This document shows positions 35,244 through 44,395 of a DNA stretch of 64,000 nt, piece by piece. Positions within the stretch are counted from its first letter, which is position 1. Every line of letters starts with the position of its first letter. The stretch lies in the NCBI GenBank assembly GCA_964370815.1, contig CAYJKQ010000002.1:62001-126000 (forward strand), written 5' to 3'. The stretch is from UBA12087 sp964370815 (GTDB taxonomy: Bacteria; Chloroflexota; Anaerolineae; Anaerolineales; Villigracilaceae). The position numbers were made by a program, and so were the translations under genes. A model generated the notes under the pieces. That model was not told where the DNA came from and made no database searches. It saw nothing but the letters and a program-made list of their open reading frames with translations.

Positions 35244-36405
35244 CCAGATACCTTAAAACAGTATCAACAAGGATGGCGGTCCCGAGCGGTAAGGCATCTT
35301 CATTTATGTCGAAAAGAGGGTTATGTCCAATACGCTCATCTCCTGCGATTTGGGTACCAAGAGTGAACATTGCTCCTGGAACCATAGAAGAGAATCGCCC
35401 GAAGTCCTCAGCACCAAGACTATCATCCATGGGGATTATATTTTCAGCTCCGATCAATTCTGCAGCTGCTGACTTGATCAAATCGACTGCGCGGGGCGAA
35501 TTGATCATAGGAGGATCCCCGAACTCGAACTTCAGCTCATAATCACCTCCCAGGGTTCTTGCTAGTTCAAAGGATCGCTTGATCTCTTCATGCAATAACA
35601 CTTGTACTTGATGATCCATGTAACGCAGTGTACCGGTGATCTCAACTTGTTCCGGGATCACATTTTCAGTATACCCACCACGCAAAGACCCAATACTGAC
35701 TACTGCTGGCGCGAATGGATTCAACTTGCGGGACACAATTGCATTTAAAGCAATGATCACATGACTGCAGATATTGAAAGGGTCGACAGTTTTATGCGGA
35801 GAAGCCCCATGCCCCCCTCTGCCTATGATCTTGCCAAACCAGGAATCCACCCCTCCGGAAATGGGACCGACATTGACCTGGATTTGACCAGTCGGAACCA
35901 TTGGACCTACATGTAAGGCTATAACCAAATCCACGCCTTCCATGGCACCATCCTCGATCATACGTGGTGCGCCACTGACACCCTGTTCGTCAGCGCTTTC
36001 TTCTGATGGTTGAAACAAAAGGCGCACAGAACCTGAAAAATCCTCTTTCACCAATAATTCTGCCACCCCCAATAACATGGCGGTATGGGCATCATGTCCA
36101 CAAGCATGCATAATGCCCGGATTTTGAGATGCATAACTGACGTCATTCGTCTCTTGCAAGGGTAAGGCATCCATGTCTGCCCGGATTGCAATCATCGGGC
36201 TGCCGCTTCCAATATCAGCTACCACTCCTGTTCGCCCTACACCTGTTCTAACCTGCAGTCCGAGATTATGCAACACTTCAGCCACTTTTTCTGATGTACG
36301 ATTTTCTTGAAATCCCAGTTCAGGATGCATGTGAAAATCGCGTCGCCAGGAAATCAGTTGTTCTTGAATTGCTTTTGCTTTATCGAGTGTATTTAATTCA
36401 TTCAT
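35236..36405 (-). CDS. M20-family amidohydrolase
   Basis: A 389-residue metal-dependent amidohydrolase of the hippurate/IAA-amino-acid/N-acyl-amino-acid hydrolase type. Metal and catalytic motifs are RADMDALPL (about 75-83), CGHDAHT (102-108), FQPSEES (131-137) and LHVGP (164-168). The dimerisation domain contains GGHGASPHKT. These enzymes cut N-acyl or amide bonds of amino acids. It ends where the MttB-like remnant begins and starts 6 nt after the upstream mttB-type gene, so it belongs to the same transcript. Confidence 0.9.
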   Translation of the reverse strand: MNELNTLDKAKAIQEQLISWRRDFHMHPELGFQENRTSEKVAEVLHNLGLQVRTGVGRTGVVADIGSGSPMIAIRADMDALPLQETNDVSYASQNPGIMHACGHDAHTAMLLGVAELLVKEDFSGSVRLLFQPSEESADEQGVSGAPRMIEDGAMEGVDLVIALHVGPMVPTGQIQVNVGPISGGVDSWFGKIIGRGGHGASPHKTVDPFNICSHVIIALNAIVSRKLNPFAPAVVSIGSLRGGYTENVIPEQVEITGTLRYMDHQVQVLLHEEIKRSFELARTLGGDYELKFEFGDPPMINSPRAVDLIKSAAAELIGAENIIPMDDSLGAEDFGRFSSMVPGAMFTLGTQIAGDERIGHNPLFDINEDALPLGTAILVDTVLRYLGE

Positions 36406-36411
36406 CCAATA

Positions 36412-37827
36412 TTATTCCTTCACCAATTCTTTTTTGGCTGCTGCCATAATATTATCCAGTTCTTTTTCCTGGGCAGATTCCAGGTCGGGAACCCGATGTT
36501 CCTTTAATATTCTATCTGCTTCTGCCTGGGCAAATTCTGCCATGCCTTTCCGACCTCCATCATCCCAGCTCTCCCATGTACCCCGTTCTGCCAACCTGGT
36601 GATTAATATCTCTCCATCTTTTAAATACCGGGAAGTATGTTTTTGTCCCAGGAAATTATGAGAACCATCCATTACTTTAGCGATCACTTCAACAGCGAGG
36701 GCATCTTCACTCGCGCTGAATCCCCTGCGCGCTCGTTGAATATTGGCTGCAAATTCATTATCAATAACCATTTGTGCAAAAGATCCTGAAACACCCGCTT
36801 CCATCTCTCCAATACCGGAGAGTTCATCTGCACCAGCCAAGGCTGGGATTATGGCATTTAATCCTCGTTCAAAACCACTCTGGATATCGAGGGTATGGGC
36901 ATTTGTGGAGAAACCATAAACATTAACTGGTAATCCGTAACGGTGACCAATCTGGACTGTACCGGCTGAGGCCAAACCCAACTCCAGCCCTCCCCAAACA
37001 GATATTCCTGTGCGGGGCTCCATCATGGCAAGGCGTCCACAATAGAACACCGGCAAACCGGGATTTACCAATTGCACCAATATTATGGCAGCAAGGACTT
37101 CTGCATTTTGCTGGGTGATCGCTCCTGAGATAGAAAATGGCGCAGTTGTCCCCATAGTCGGGCAAGGCAAGGCACCAAAAGCGATCCCAAGGCGGGCAAT
37201 CTCCATGATCGCTTCCGCTTCATGATCCGGGATCGTTAATGGGCTGACCGGAGAGACACTTAATGTCAAAAACTTCTTTGGATCACCCAGCACTTCAGCC
37301 ATTCTAACTGCATAGCGGGCTTCAGGTGCAAATTGAATCCCTGGCCCTTGCAACGGTTTGGTTGTATTTGGAATGGCATGCCGGTACATAGCCAGTGACA
37401 TCAACTCTCCAGGCACATCCTGGGGTGTAAAGAAAGGTGTGATCGTATTGCAGTTTGGAAGTGCATCCAACAAGCGGGTAGCATCCCGGACATCCTGTAA
37501 TTCCGCAAAACGGTGCTTTCCTGTTGCATAATCAAAAATATCACGTGCGCCACCCAGGTTATGAAAATTGAGACTCCCATCACCAAGGTTCTTCACATTC
37601 CCCCCCCGACTATGGACAGAAACCTTTCCCGGACATTTATCCAGGCATGCTTCCACCAAATCTGACGGGAAAAGCACACGATTTCCCTGCAAGTTTGCTC
37701 CAGCCGCCAAAAGAATTTCAAGCGCCAGCGGGTGGGTCAATACCATCCCCACTTCGCTTAATACCTTCATGGATGCCTGATGGATCGCTTCAATTTCATC
37801 TTTGTCTAATAAATTCAGTGAAAACAT
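36412..37827 (-). CDS. MttB-family (trimethylamine methyltransferase-like) protein, copy 1
   Basis: A 471-residue TIM-barrel protein of the MttB superfamily (COG5598). It opens with LDKDEIEAIHQASMKVLSEVGM and keeps the barrel segments GAITQQNAEVLAAI and GFSTNAHTLDIQSGFERG. The frame is intact with no in-frame amber codon, so it is a non-pyrrolysine member. Characterised relatives (MtgB, MtpB, MtcB) demethylate glycine betaine, proline betaine or carnitine using a cognate corrinoid protein. ATG 37827 follows GGAGG by 5 nt. Substrate unknown. Confidence 0.88.
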   Translation of the reverse strand: MFSLNLLDKDEIEAIHQASMKVLSEVGMVLTHPLALEILLAAGANLQGNRVLFPSDLVEACLDKCPGKVSVHSRGGNVKNLGDGSLNFHNLGGARDIFDYATGKHRFAELQDVRDATRLLDALPNCNTITPFFTPQDVPGELMSLAMYRHAIPNTTKPLQGPGIQFAPEARYAVRMAEVLGDPKKFLTLSVSPVSPLTIPDHEAEAIMEIARLGIAFGALPCPTMGTTAPFSISGAITQQNAEVLAAIILVQLVNPGLPVFYCGRLAMMEPRTGISVWGGLELGLASAGTVQIGHRYGLPVNVYGFSTNAHTLDIQSGFERGLNAIIPALAGADELSGIGEMEAGVSGSFAQMVIDNEFAANIQRARRGFSASEDALAVEVIAKVMDGSHNFLGQKHTSRYLKDGEILITRLAERGTWESWDDGGRKGMAEFAQAEADRILKEHRVPDLESAQEKELDNIMAAAKKELVKE

Positions 37828-37860
37828 CCTGCCTCCAAACAATACCGATCAAAATATCAT

Positions 37861-39663
37861 TTATGATTCATTCAATACCCGATTAAAGAATTTCTTCTGG
37901 CTTTTGTAAGATTCAACGATATTCTCAATTTTCATCAACTCGTGTCCTTCATCGGGAAATACGATCAATTCAGTTTGAACAGATAGTTCTTTCAGTCTTT
38001 TGTGTGCAGTGATCGCGTCACTTGCTGGACAACGTATATCATTTGCACTGGCAATCAATTGAACTGGAGCTTTAATCTTCTCCAAAAAGAAAAAAGGTGA
38101 ACCTTCCTTCCAGCTATCATGATTTTCAACCGGATCTCCAAAATTCTCGATATTCCAATGTTTCAAATCCTGCCTTGCTTCCTCATGCGAGCTGAATAAA
38201 TTTAGAAAAGGGACCACCGCCGAACCGCCCGCCCATAAGTCAGGGCGTTTGGTGAGGCACATCATTGTCAAGTAACCTCCATGACTGCGACCTGTGGCAA
38301 TTATTCTAGCAGGATGAGAAAAGTTTTCGCGGACCAGATATTCTGCACCAGCTATGATATCTTCTGTATCCACTTTTCCCATCTTATAGCGACTGGCGAT
38401 CTTCCAATCCCGCCCGTAACCGGTTGACCCCCGATAATTAGGTGCAAGAACTGTCCAACCTTTACTTGCCAAATATGACATAAACGGATTCCAGATCATC
38501 TGGTATAACCAATCCGGACCACCATGAATATTCACGATCGCAGGTCTATTCTTTTCAATGTCTTTAAGGTTCTTGTGCGGACGATACAATAAAGCAGGAA
38601 CGTCCACTCCATCCAACCCTGGATAGTGGATCTCTTCAGGCATAACGAATTTGAACTCTTTCAATGTCTCAGGCATTGAATTTGTTAGCTGGGTGAATTT
38701 TTCATCCAATAAAGAAAAAAGCCATAAGTCAGGTGGATGGCGAGGATTTTCAAAAGTTACAGCAACATTATCACCGTCTGGGGTAAACTCAGGTAAATAA
38801 TAAACACCAGCATGCATTGAATAACTTGCAGGTGTTTCTTCCCCAAGAGTTAGAAGATTTAATCTTGCAATACTCCCATCAGAATGGATATAAGCGATCC
38901 GTTTTCCATCAGGAGACCAGGTTGGATGGATTTTTTCAGCTTTTCCATTTGTCAGCCAATTGATTTGACCGGAAAAAATATTATATATACCGATATCAAA
39001 AAACCCTTGTAGATCACAGCTGAAAGCCAACTCTGAACCATCAGGGGACCAGGAGGGGTTTTTTGCATTAATTACCTTCCCGCCCAGGGTTATGCTGTTC
39101 ATTTCTCCACTTTCCAAAGAAACAAAAATGATAGAAGAATCAGAACCTGCCGTTTCCTCCTCTAACGCTAAAAATTTTCCATCAGGTGACCAGCTTACAT
39201 CTCTTAAGGGCTGGCTAAAAGAACATAACTTCCGGGTTGAGTTTTCAATAATTGAAAGAATATATACTCCGTAACCATCCCTTTCAATAGAAAGGTAAAC
39301 GATATTATTTCCATCAGGTGACCAGTCAAAATGAGGGTGAAGGGGAAAAGATATGGCAGGAGTCAGGTCCCTTTGTGTTTGGCGGATCGTGTCAATAAGA
39401 TAGATATGATAGCTCTCGCTACCATCTTTATCCAAGGCAAAGGCCAGATGATGACTGTCAGGTGAATAACTTGGAAAAAATTTACCTCCAGGTCCGCTTG
39501 TAATACATTTCGGTTGACCTGTCCCACCCAAGGAAAACTCGTAGATCTCCCATAACCCAGTAGTATTCCAAGAAAACGCAATTTTCTTCCCTATTGGAGA
39601 TATATCGAACCCCGTCTCTGCATTGACATATGGTGCCCGGAATAATTGCTCAAGAATTTTCAT
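37861..39663 (-). CDS. S9-family prolyl oligopeptidase/acylaminoacyl-peptidase-like protein
   Basis: A 600-residue serine peptidase. An N-terminal beta-propeller of SPDG repeats (WSPDGN, WSPDGK, WSPDGS and others) covers about 20-330. The C-terminal alpha/beta hydrolase has the oxyanion HGGPD, nucleophile Ser460 in GRSHGGY, Asp542 and His574 (DEGHE). The propeller admits only short peptides. No signal peptide is seen, so it acts in the cytoplasm, probably on compounds brought in by the Opp transporter. Start at ATG 39663 rather than 39693, which would add ten residues with no ribosome site. Confidence 0.88.
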   Translation of the reverse strand: MKILEQLFRAPYVNAETGFDISPIGKKIAFSWNTTGLWEIYEFSLGGTGQPKCITSGPGGKFFPSYSPDSHHLAFALDKDGSESYHIYLIDTIRQTQRDLTPAISFPLHPHFDWSPDGNNIVYLSIERDGYGVYILSIIENSTRKLCSFSQPLRDVSWSPDGKFLALEEETAGSDSSIIFVSLESGEMNSITLGGKVINAKNPSWSPDGSELAFSCDLQGFFDIGIYNIFSGQINWLTNGKAEKIHPTWSPDGKRIAYIHSDGSIARLNLLTLGEETPASYSMHAGVYYLPEFTPDGDNVAVTFENPRHPPDLWLFSLLDEKFTQLTNSMPETLKEFKFVMPEEIHYPGLDGVDVPALLYRPHKNLKDIEKNRPAIVNIHGGPDWLYQMIWNPFMSYLASKGWTVLAPNYRGSTGYGRDWKIASRYKMGKVDTEDIIAGAEYLVRENFSHPARIIATGRSHGGYLTMMCLTKRPDLWAGGSAVVPFLNLFSSHEEARQDLKHWNIENFGDPVENHDSWKEGSPFFFLEKIKAPVQLIASANDIRCPASDAITAHKRLKELSVQTELIVFPDEGHELMKIENIVESYKSQKKFFNRVLNES

Positions 39664-39756
39664 AATTGTTCCATAACTAATTAAGCTACCCAAATAAGGT
39701 GATCTTTTTTGGATTACCTAAATTAATCTCAAAAAGATGGTGACTGCTCAAGCCAT

Positions 39757-39850
39757 GACCCTAAGGGTTTCTCTGGCAGAAGAATAAGAACGCATAGCCT
39801 GAACTTCATACTGTCAATCAATTTGTTTTTCAAGGTAAACCTTTAGGGTC
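39757..39850. repeat. Long-range inverted repeat
   Basis: GACCCTAAGGGTTT (39757-39770) pairs with AAACCTTTAGGGTC (39837-39850), 14 pairs with one G-U, around a 66-nt loop. It lies in the 229-bp interval between an mttB-type gene and the S9 peptidase gene, where otherwise nothing is seen. Confidence 0.5.
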
Positions 39851-39892
39851 TGAGTAGTAACAAAAGATGTTTTATTTGCTGGTTTTCCTTGG

Positions 39893-41347
39893 TTAAATTT
39901 CAGGAAGCTGGTCCATACCTGCATCCATAGCAAGTTTTGCAACCATTGATCGAAGTTCTTTTTTCTGATCATCAGGCATGGCTGGTTGCTGATATTCCTG
40001 TAATAACTGCTTGGTCCGATCTTTTGCCCGTGCAAAGGTATCCTTGGAGCCACCAGCTTGCCAACCTCTTATCGAGTCGCGGTCGATGACGGATGAAGGT
40101 AGATATTGCTCTTTCGGGAACAATTCGCGGGTAATCTTTTGTTTCAAAAAATCACCTTTAAAATTAATCCCTTCAAACAATTCTGTCGCCAGCGTCTTTG
40201 TAAGAACCTGCATCCCTGTCAGCATTCGCTTAGCCATGGCAATCCCCTCAGCATCCACCACCAGTTTTTCGGCACTCTGGCATGCCAGGAAATCGAGCAT
40301 ACCTGCACCAGAAATCATGTTGATGCCTGCCAAAGCCCCGATCATGGCTGTTATTCCGCTTTCCATCCCTGCCTGTGCATCGACGATCTTGCTGTCACTG
40401 GCACAAAGATAGGTATGCGTTGGTAATCCAAGATATTTGCCCACTTGAGCATAAGATACATCGATCATGGCAGTTTCAATAGCACCCATTGGGATTGTAC
40501 CCTTCCGCATATCAAAGATCGCCGGAGCGCCTCCCCAAACAATTGGTGCGCCTGCTTTGGCTAGCTGATGAATTGTGATCCCGCTGAGGCATTCTGCAGC
40601 GTGCTGTGTCACTGAACCGAGCAACGTAACGGGAGCTGTTGCGCCGGCAAGTGGCATGGATACCAATTCTGCAGGGACACCTGCCCGTGCTAATTCGATC
40701 AAATTTTGAGAACCAAATTCACTCCAAATTAAAGGAGGTGATGGGCAAACATCAAAAACTGCCTGTGGTTTTTCAGCCAAATCCGAGCTGCTGCCTGCAA
40801 AAATTTTCAGCATATCGATCATGGATTGTAAGGTTTTTATGGAAAATGATCCTGTGACGATAGGTTTGGATGAAAATAAAAGCACAACGTACAACCTGTA
40901 TAAATCACCCACCGCCTTAGGAATTTCATTACAAACCACAGCTGTGGATTGAGCATCATATTGTGGCAGCATTTCTGTTACTTTAACAAGCCTAGCCAGG
41001 TCAACTGCAAAAGCCGGTTTGTGTTCCAATGTCTCCGGATCAAGCACGTGAACCCCGGAAGAACCCGGATCAAAATGGACGGCATCACCACCAAAGAATA
41101 CAGTCGGATTTCCATTCCGATCATAAAGACTGAAAGAATGAGGGGTTGTCTCCAGAGCTTTGCGGGCAACCATTTCGGGAATCCTGACAATGTCACTATT
41201 TGCATCCACTTGCGCCCCAGCCTCAGCAAGCAGAGCCCGGGCTTCCACCGATTGAACTTTTATGCCAGGTTTAAGCATCAGTTGAAAGGCTTCATCGATG
41301 ATCCTATCGATCAAACCCTGGGAGAGAAGTTCCAGTTTGGGTTGCAT
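39893..41347 (-). CDS. MttB-family methyltransferase-like protein, copy 2
   Basis: A 484-residue MttB-superfamily protein with IDRIIDEAFQLMLKPGIKV at the N-terminus, GGDAVHFDPGSSGVHVLD and the barrel motif DAQAGMESGITAMIGALAG. No in-frame amber codon. I place the start at ATG 41347, which lies 5 nt after the stop of the upstream mttB-type gene; the frame is open further upstream but that part lies inside the neighbour. The loop with HFDPGSSGVHVLD parallels VGTDGCGVEIID in copy 3 and differs in copy 1, hinting at different substrates. Confidence 0.87.
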   Translation of the reverse strand: MQPKLELLSQGLIDRIIDEAFQLMLKPGIKVQSVEARALLAEAGAQVDANSDIVRIPEMVARKALETTPHSFSLYDRNGNPTVFFGGDAVHFDPGSSGVHVLDPETLEHKPAFAVDLARLVKVTEMLPQYDAQSTAVVCNEIPKAVGDLYRLYVVLLFSSKPIVTGSFSIKTLQSMIDMLKIFAGSSSDLAEKPQAVFDVCPSPPLIWSEFGSQNLIELARAGVPAELVSMPLAGATAPVTLLGSVTQHAAECLSGITIHQLAKAGAPIVWGGAPAIFDMRKGTIPMGAIETAMIDVSYAQVGKYLGLPTHTYLCASDSKIVDAQAGMESGITAMIGALAGINMISGAGMLDFLACQSAEKLVVDAEGIAMAKRMLTGMQVLTKTLATELFEGINFKGDFLKQKITRELFPKEQYLPSSVIDRDSIRGWQAGGSKDTFARAKDRTKQLLQEYQQPAMPDDQKKELRSMVAKLAMDAGMDQLPEI

Positions 41348-41352
41348 GTGTC

Positions 41353-42801
41353 TCACTTTTCCTCTGCAGCGATCATATTTGCCAGTTCCCTGGATAATCT
41401 TGCATCCAAAGGATCTGGTTGGTGGGTAGCAAGGATATTTCGGGCTTTTGCAAGTGCCCAATCCCGGGCGTCATCTCTTTTCTCTTCCCAGACATTATAG
41501 GGTCTGCGATCCATAAACTCCGGCAAGAAAACATCCCGCATATGTTTCAGGGTATGTTTTTGTGAAAGAAAATTTCCACCTGGACCTACTGCTGCGATCG
41601 TATCCAGAGCCAGGGTTTCATCGTCAACCACAATTCCCTGCATGGTTTTATGCACGATTGAAAAGATCTCCGCATCCATCATCATCTGTGAGTAAGACCA
41701 GATCCGGCTGCCATGCAAAAAACCCAACCCGAGCAGCATATCTGACATGGATACACACGCCATGAAAGTTGACAGACTGTTCTCAATTCCAGCCTGCCAG
41801 TTAGATTCTTTCGCCCCGGTGGCAAATGACCCCATGGATAATGGGATATCATAGAAATCGGATAACGCATTCGTGGCTGCACCAAACAAAAAGTCTTCTG
41901 GTCCGCCTCCCGTATAGGCACCATTTCGCAAATCAGACGCGGTTTGTGCGGCGGCGTAAAACACAGGAGCGCCAGGGAAAGCCAATTGAATTAAGGCTGT
42001 GGCTGCGATCACCTCTGCATTGCCTACCGCCAACACACCTGCCATGGTGGCGGGTCCTGTGGTTAGCGCGGCTGACATGGTCATAAAACCTGTCGGGATT
42101 CCAGCCTCTGCTGCGACAAGGGCAGCATCCAGGCTACCACCATCATGTCCGAGTGGCGGCGCTGAACATTGCATCAAAGAAAGCACCGGGCGTTCACGCA
42201 ATTGATCCTTTCCACCTGCTATCAAAGCTGCCATTTCGATGGCAACGCGCGCTTCACGTTCGTTGTAGATACTTTCAGTTTGTAAATGCTTGGTGGAATT
42301 TTCCCAGATAGCCTTTACTTCATGCAGGCCGCGAGTTTCCACCGGTTTATCCTGTGCTGATAATGATACCCAATGGAATCCGACTTCTTCGGTAGCATCA
42401 GCAACTCGGGCAACCTCGCCTACATCCTGCAAACAAGATGTACGCCGCTGACCCGTATGAATATCTATTATCTCCACGCCACAACCATCCGTCCCAACAA
42501 AGACATGGTTTCCGTCCAGTGGAAGGTCCTGCAGTGGGTCACGGGCGCATAAATTGTATTTGGGAGGTGCTTTTTTTAATGCAGCTTCAATCAAGTGAGG
42601 TTTTACTTTCACGATCATACTCTCACGGTCAACTGTGGCACCATTGGCGTCCCAGATATCCAAAGCCCGGGTTGAAGGAAACCTGACGCCTACATTTTCA
42701 AGAATATTCAGGGTTGCATCATGGATCTTGTTTACTTCAGTTGGAGTGAGGACATCCAGGTGGAGCTTGGGATTTGTTATGGATTTAATTTTTTTGGACA
42801 C
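41353..42801 (-). CDS. MttB-family methyltransferase-like protein, copy 3
   Basis: A 482-residue MttB-superfamily protein. LTPTEVNKIHDATLNILENVGVRFPS is the family N-terminus, and SGFERG-like NWQAGIENSLSTFMACVSMSD lies near the end of the barrel. No in-frame amber. Start is GTG 42801 with AGAGG 6 nt upstream. It follows the corrinoid protein gene by 18 nt, so this copy is the most likely direct partner of that protein. Confidence 0.87.
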   Translation of the reverse strand: MSKKIKSITNPKLHLDVLTPTEVNKIHDATLNILENVGVRFPSTRALDIWDANGATVDRESMIVKVKPHLIEAALKKAPPKYNLCARDPLQDLPLDGNHVFVGTDGCGVEIIDIHTGQRRTSCLQDVGEVARVADATEEVGFHWVSLSAQDKPVETRGLHEVKAIWENSTKHLQTESIYNEREARVAIEMAALIAGGKDQLRERPVLSLMQCSAPPLGHDGGSLDAALVAAEAGIPTGFMTMSAALTTGPATMAGVLAVGNAEVIAATALIQLAFPGAPVFYAAAQTASDLRNGAYTGGGPEDFLFGAATNALSDFYDIPLSMGSFATGAKESNWQAGIENSLSTFMACVSMSDMLLGLGFLHGSRIWSYSQMMMDAEIFSIVHKTMQGIVVDDETLALDTIAAVGPGGNFLSQKHTLKHMRDVFLPEFMDRRPYNVWEEKRDDARDWALAKARNILATHQPDPLDARLSRELANMIAAEEK

Positions 42802-42819
42802 AGATTACCTCTAGTATTG

Positions 42820-43467
42820 TTAAAGTCCCATCATTTTTTTGGCAACATTTACTGCCCCGATAGCATCTTCTGAGTATCCATCCGCTTCTATTCTTTGAAC
42901 CCAATCTCGAGTTACCGGAGCTCCGCCAACCATTACCTTCACTTTACGACGCAAACCTTCTTTGTCCAGCATATCGATAACTTCCTTTTGCTTAACCATG
43001 GTTGTCGTCAGGAGTGCACTCATGGCAACGATATCTGCATCAACTTCTTTTACTTTCTCGATAATCCTGGTAGAGGCTACATCGACACCCATATCATAGA
43101 CCTGGAATCCTGAGGCTGACAGCATGGTCCCCACCAGAGATTTTCCGATCTCATGGATATCCCCTTCTACAGTTGCTAAAACAATTTTTCCCAGCATCTT
43201 ACGTTCGGTACCACGTTTTTTCATTTCTGGTTCCAAAGCTGTAACAGCAGCTTTCATAGCTTCACCAGCCATGACCAATTCTGGCAGAAAAGCATCACCA
43301 TTCGCAAAAGCTTCACCAACCGTGTTGACACCTACCACAAAACCATCCGTGATAGCCTGGATCGGATCAATATTCCCGGCAACAGCCTGATTGGCAAGTT
43401 CCACAGAAACGTCTGAATCTCCATCGATAATGCTTTGAGCCATTTTTTTAAAAAGTTCTGCTGACAT
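42820..43467 (-). CDS. Corrinoid methyl-carrier protein (MttC/MtbC-like)
   Basis: A 215-residue protein. The N-terminal four-helix cap domain (about 1-85) precedes the Rossmann-like B12 domain. The cobalt-ligand motif is DIHEIG (Asp103, His105, Gly108), followed by SALLTTTM and GGAPVT, both typical of cobalamin binding. It carries the methyl group between MttB-type enzymes and the second methyltransferase. ATG 43467 follows AAGGAG. It is the first structural gene after the regulator. Confidence 0.94.
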   Translation of the reverse strand: MSAELFKKMAQSIIDGDSDVSVELANQAVAGNIDPIQAITDGFVVGVNTVGEAFANGDAFLPELVMAGEAMKAAVTALEPEMKKRGTERKMLGKIVLATVEGDIHEIGKSLVGTMLSASGFQVYDMGVDVASTRIIEKVKEVDADIVAMSALLTTTMVKQKEVIDMLDKEGLRRKVKVMVGGAPVTRDWVQRIEADGYSEDAIGAVNVAKKMMGL

Positions 43468-43519
43468 ATAATTCTCCTTTAAAGAGTACAAATAATAATC
43501 TGAAGCAGCAATTATTTCT

Positions 43520-44248
43520 TTAAATCTTAATTCCCTTGGCTTTTAATAACTCAGCAGGGATTTCAAGATAATTCACTAATTCATTTCCCAGATTCTGTAT
43601 GTGAATTCGTGTTTCTTTGGCGGATCGGGCTTTATCATACGCAGCCAGGGCATCCACAATAGCCATGTGCTCCTGGTATTCCCTGAGCAAACTTTCTTCC
43701 AATAATTCCGGATGGCGGAACATATATTCATACAACATCCAATCGGGGAATGAATTGATCACCATGCCATACAACTTGATCAATAAAGAATTTCCACTCG
43801 CCTCGACAATACCCAGATGGAATTCATGGTTTAATTGTCTTAGTTTCGACATATCATTTAGAGTCACTAAATTCTTTGTTTGCTCAATAATAATTGTGAG
43901 TCTTTGCAACTCATCATCTGTTATTCGGTCTGCCGCGCTTGCTGCAGCAGAACATTCCAGGAATAAACGCATCCCATGCGATTCTGCTATTTCATTCTGA
44001 GATAATCGCATCACACGAACACCACGAAAAGGTACCCGTTGCGCCAGGCCGGTCGAGACCAGCAGGTCCAGGGCTTCACGAACCGGGGTCTGACTGACAC
44101 CCAACTGTGAAGATATTTCCTCCTGCCGTAACCAATCCCCCGGCACATATTTCCCTGCAATTATGCGCTTATGAAGGATCTCGAAGATCTCCTCCTTCAA
44201 TGGCTTTCGTTGAACCTGTTCATATCCAAGAATGGTTTCATCAATCAT
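43520..44248 (-). CDS. GntR-family transcriptional regulator (FCD type)
   Basis: A 242-residue regulator. The N-terminal winged helix contains IAGKYVPGDWLRQEEISSQLGVSQTPVREALDLLVSTGL. The all-helical FCD domain has metal/ligand residues expected at EFHLGIVEASGN and HMAIVDALAAYD. Such regulators usually bind carboxylate effectors and act as repressors. I choose ATG 44248; the in-frame upstream start at 44317 would run through an operator-like palindrome. It heads the C1 block and probably controls it and itself. Confidence 0.92.
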   Translation of the reverse strand: MIDETILGYEQVQRKPLKEEIFEILHKRIIAGKYVPGDWLRQEEISSQLGVSQTPVREALDLLVSTGLAQRVPFRGVRVMRLSQNEIAESHGMRLFLECSAAASAADRITDDELQRLTIIIEQTKNLVTLNDMSKLRQLNHEFHLGIVEASGNSLLIKLYGMVINSFPDWMLYEYMFRHPELLEESLLREYQEHMAIVDALAAYDKARSAKETRIHIQNLGNELVNYLEIPAELLKAKGIKI

Positions 44249-44253
44249 GTTAA

Positions 44254-44275
44254 TATATATTATACATAATATATA
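44254..44275. promoter_or_regulatory. Operator-like palindrome at the GntR gene
   Basis: Two perfect 10-bp arms (44254-44263 and 44266-44275) surround AC. The site contains TATAAT on the minus strand and ends 5 nt from the regulator ATG, so binding would block expression. The sequence is almost purely A+T, so chance symmetry is possible. Confidence 0.5.
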
Positions 44276-44395
44276 ACTTTCTGAGTAGAGGTTTTCAAAT
44301 ATCTTTAAGGGAAACAAAAATTGGATGCATTAATGCCATATAATCTGAATTATTTTCTTCTATAATTTTTTTCTGATTTCATAAAAAGGCTAGAG

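Noticed and set aside
36412..42801. Pyrrolysine-containing MttB genes
   Set aside because: All three mttB-type frames are full length without an in-frame amber codon, and no pylS or pylT-like sequence is seen in the window.
25300..44248. Cobalamin riboswitch ahead of corrinoid genes
   Set aside because: I searched the spacers at 28988-29198, 34926-35236, 43468-43519 and 44249-44395 by eye and saw no B12-box-like element or long structured leader.
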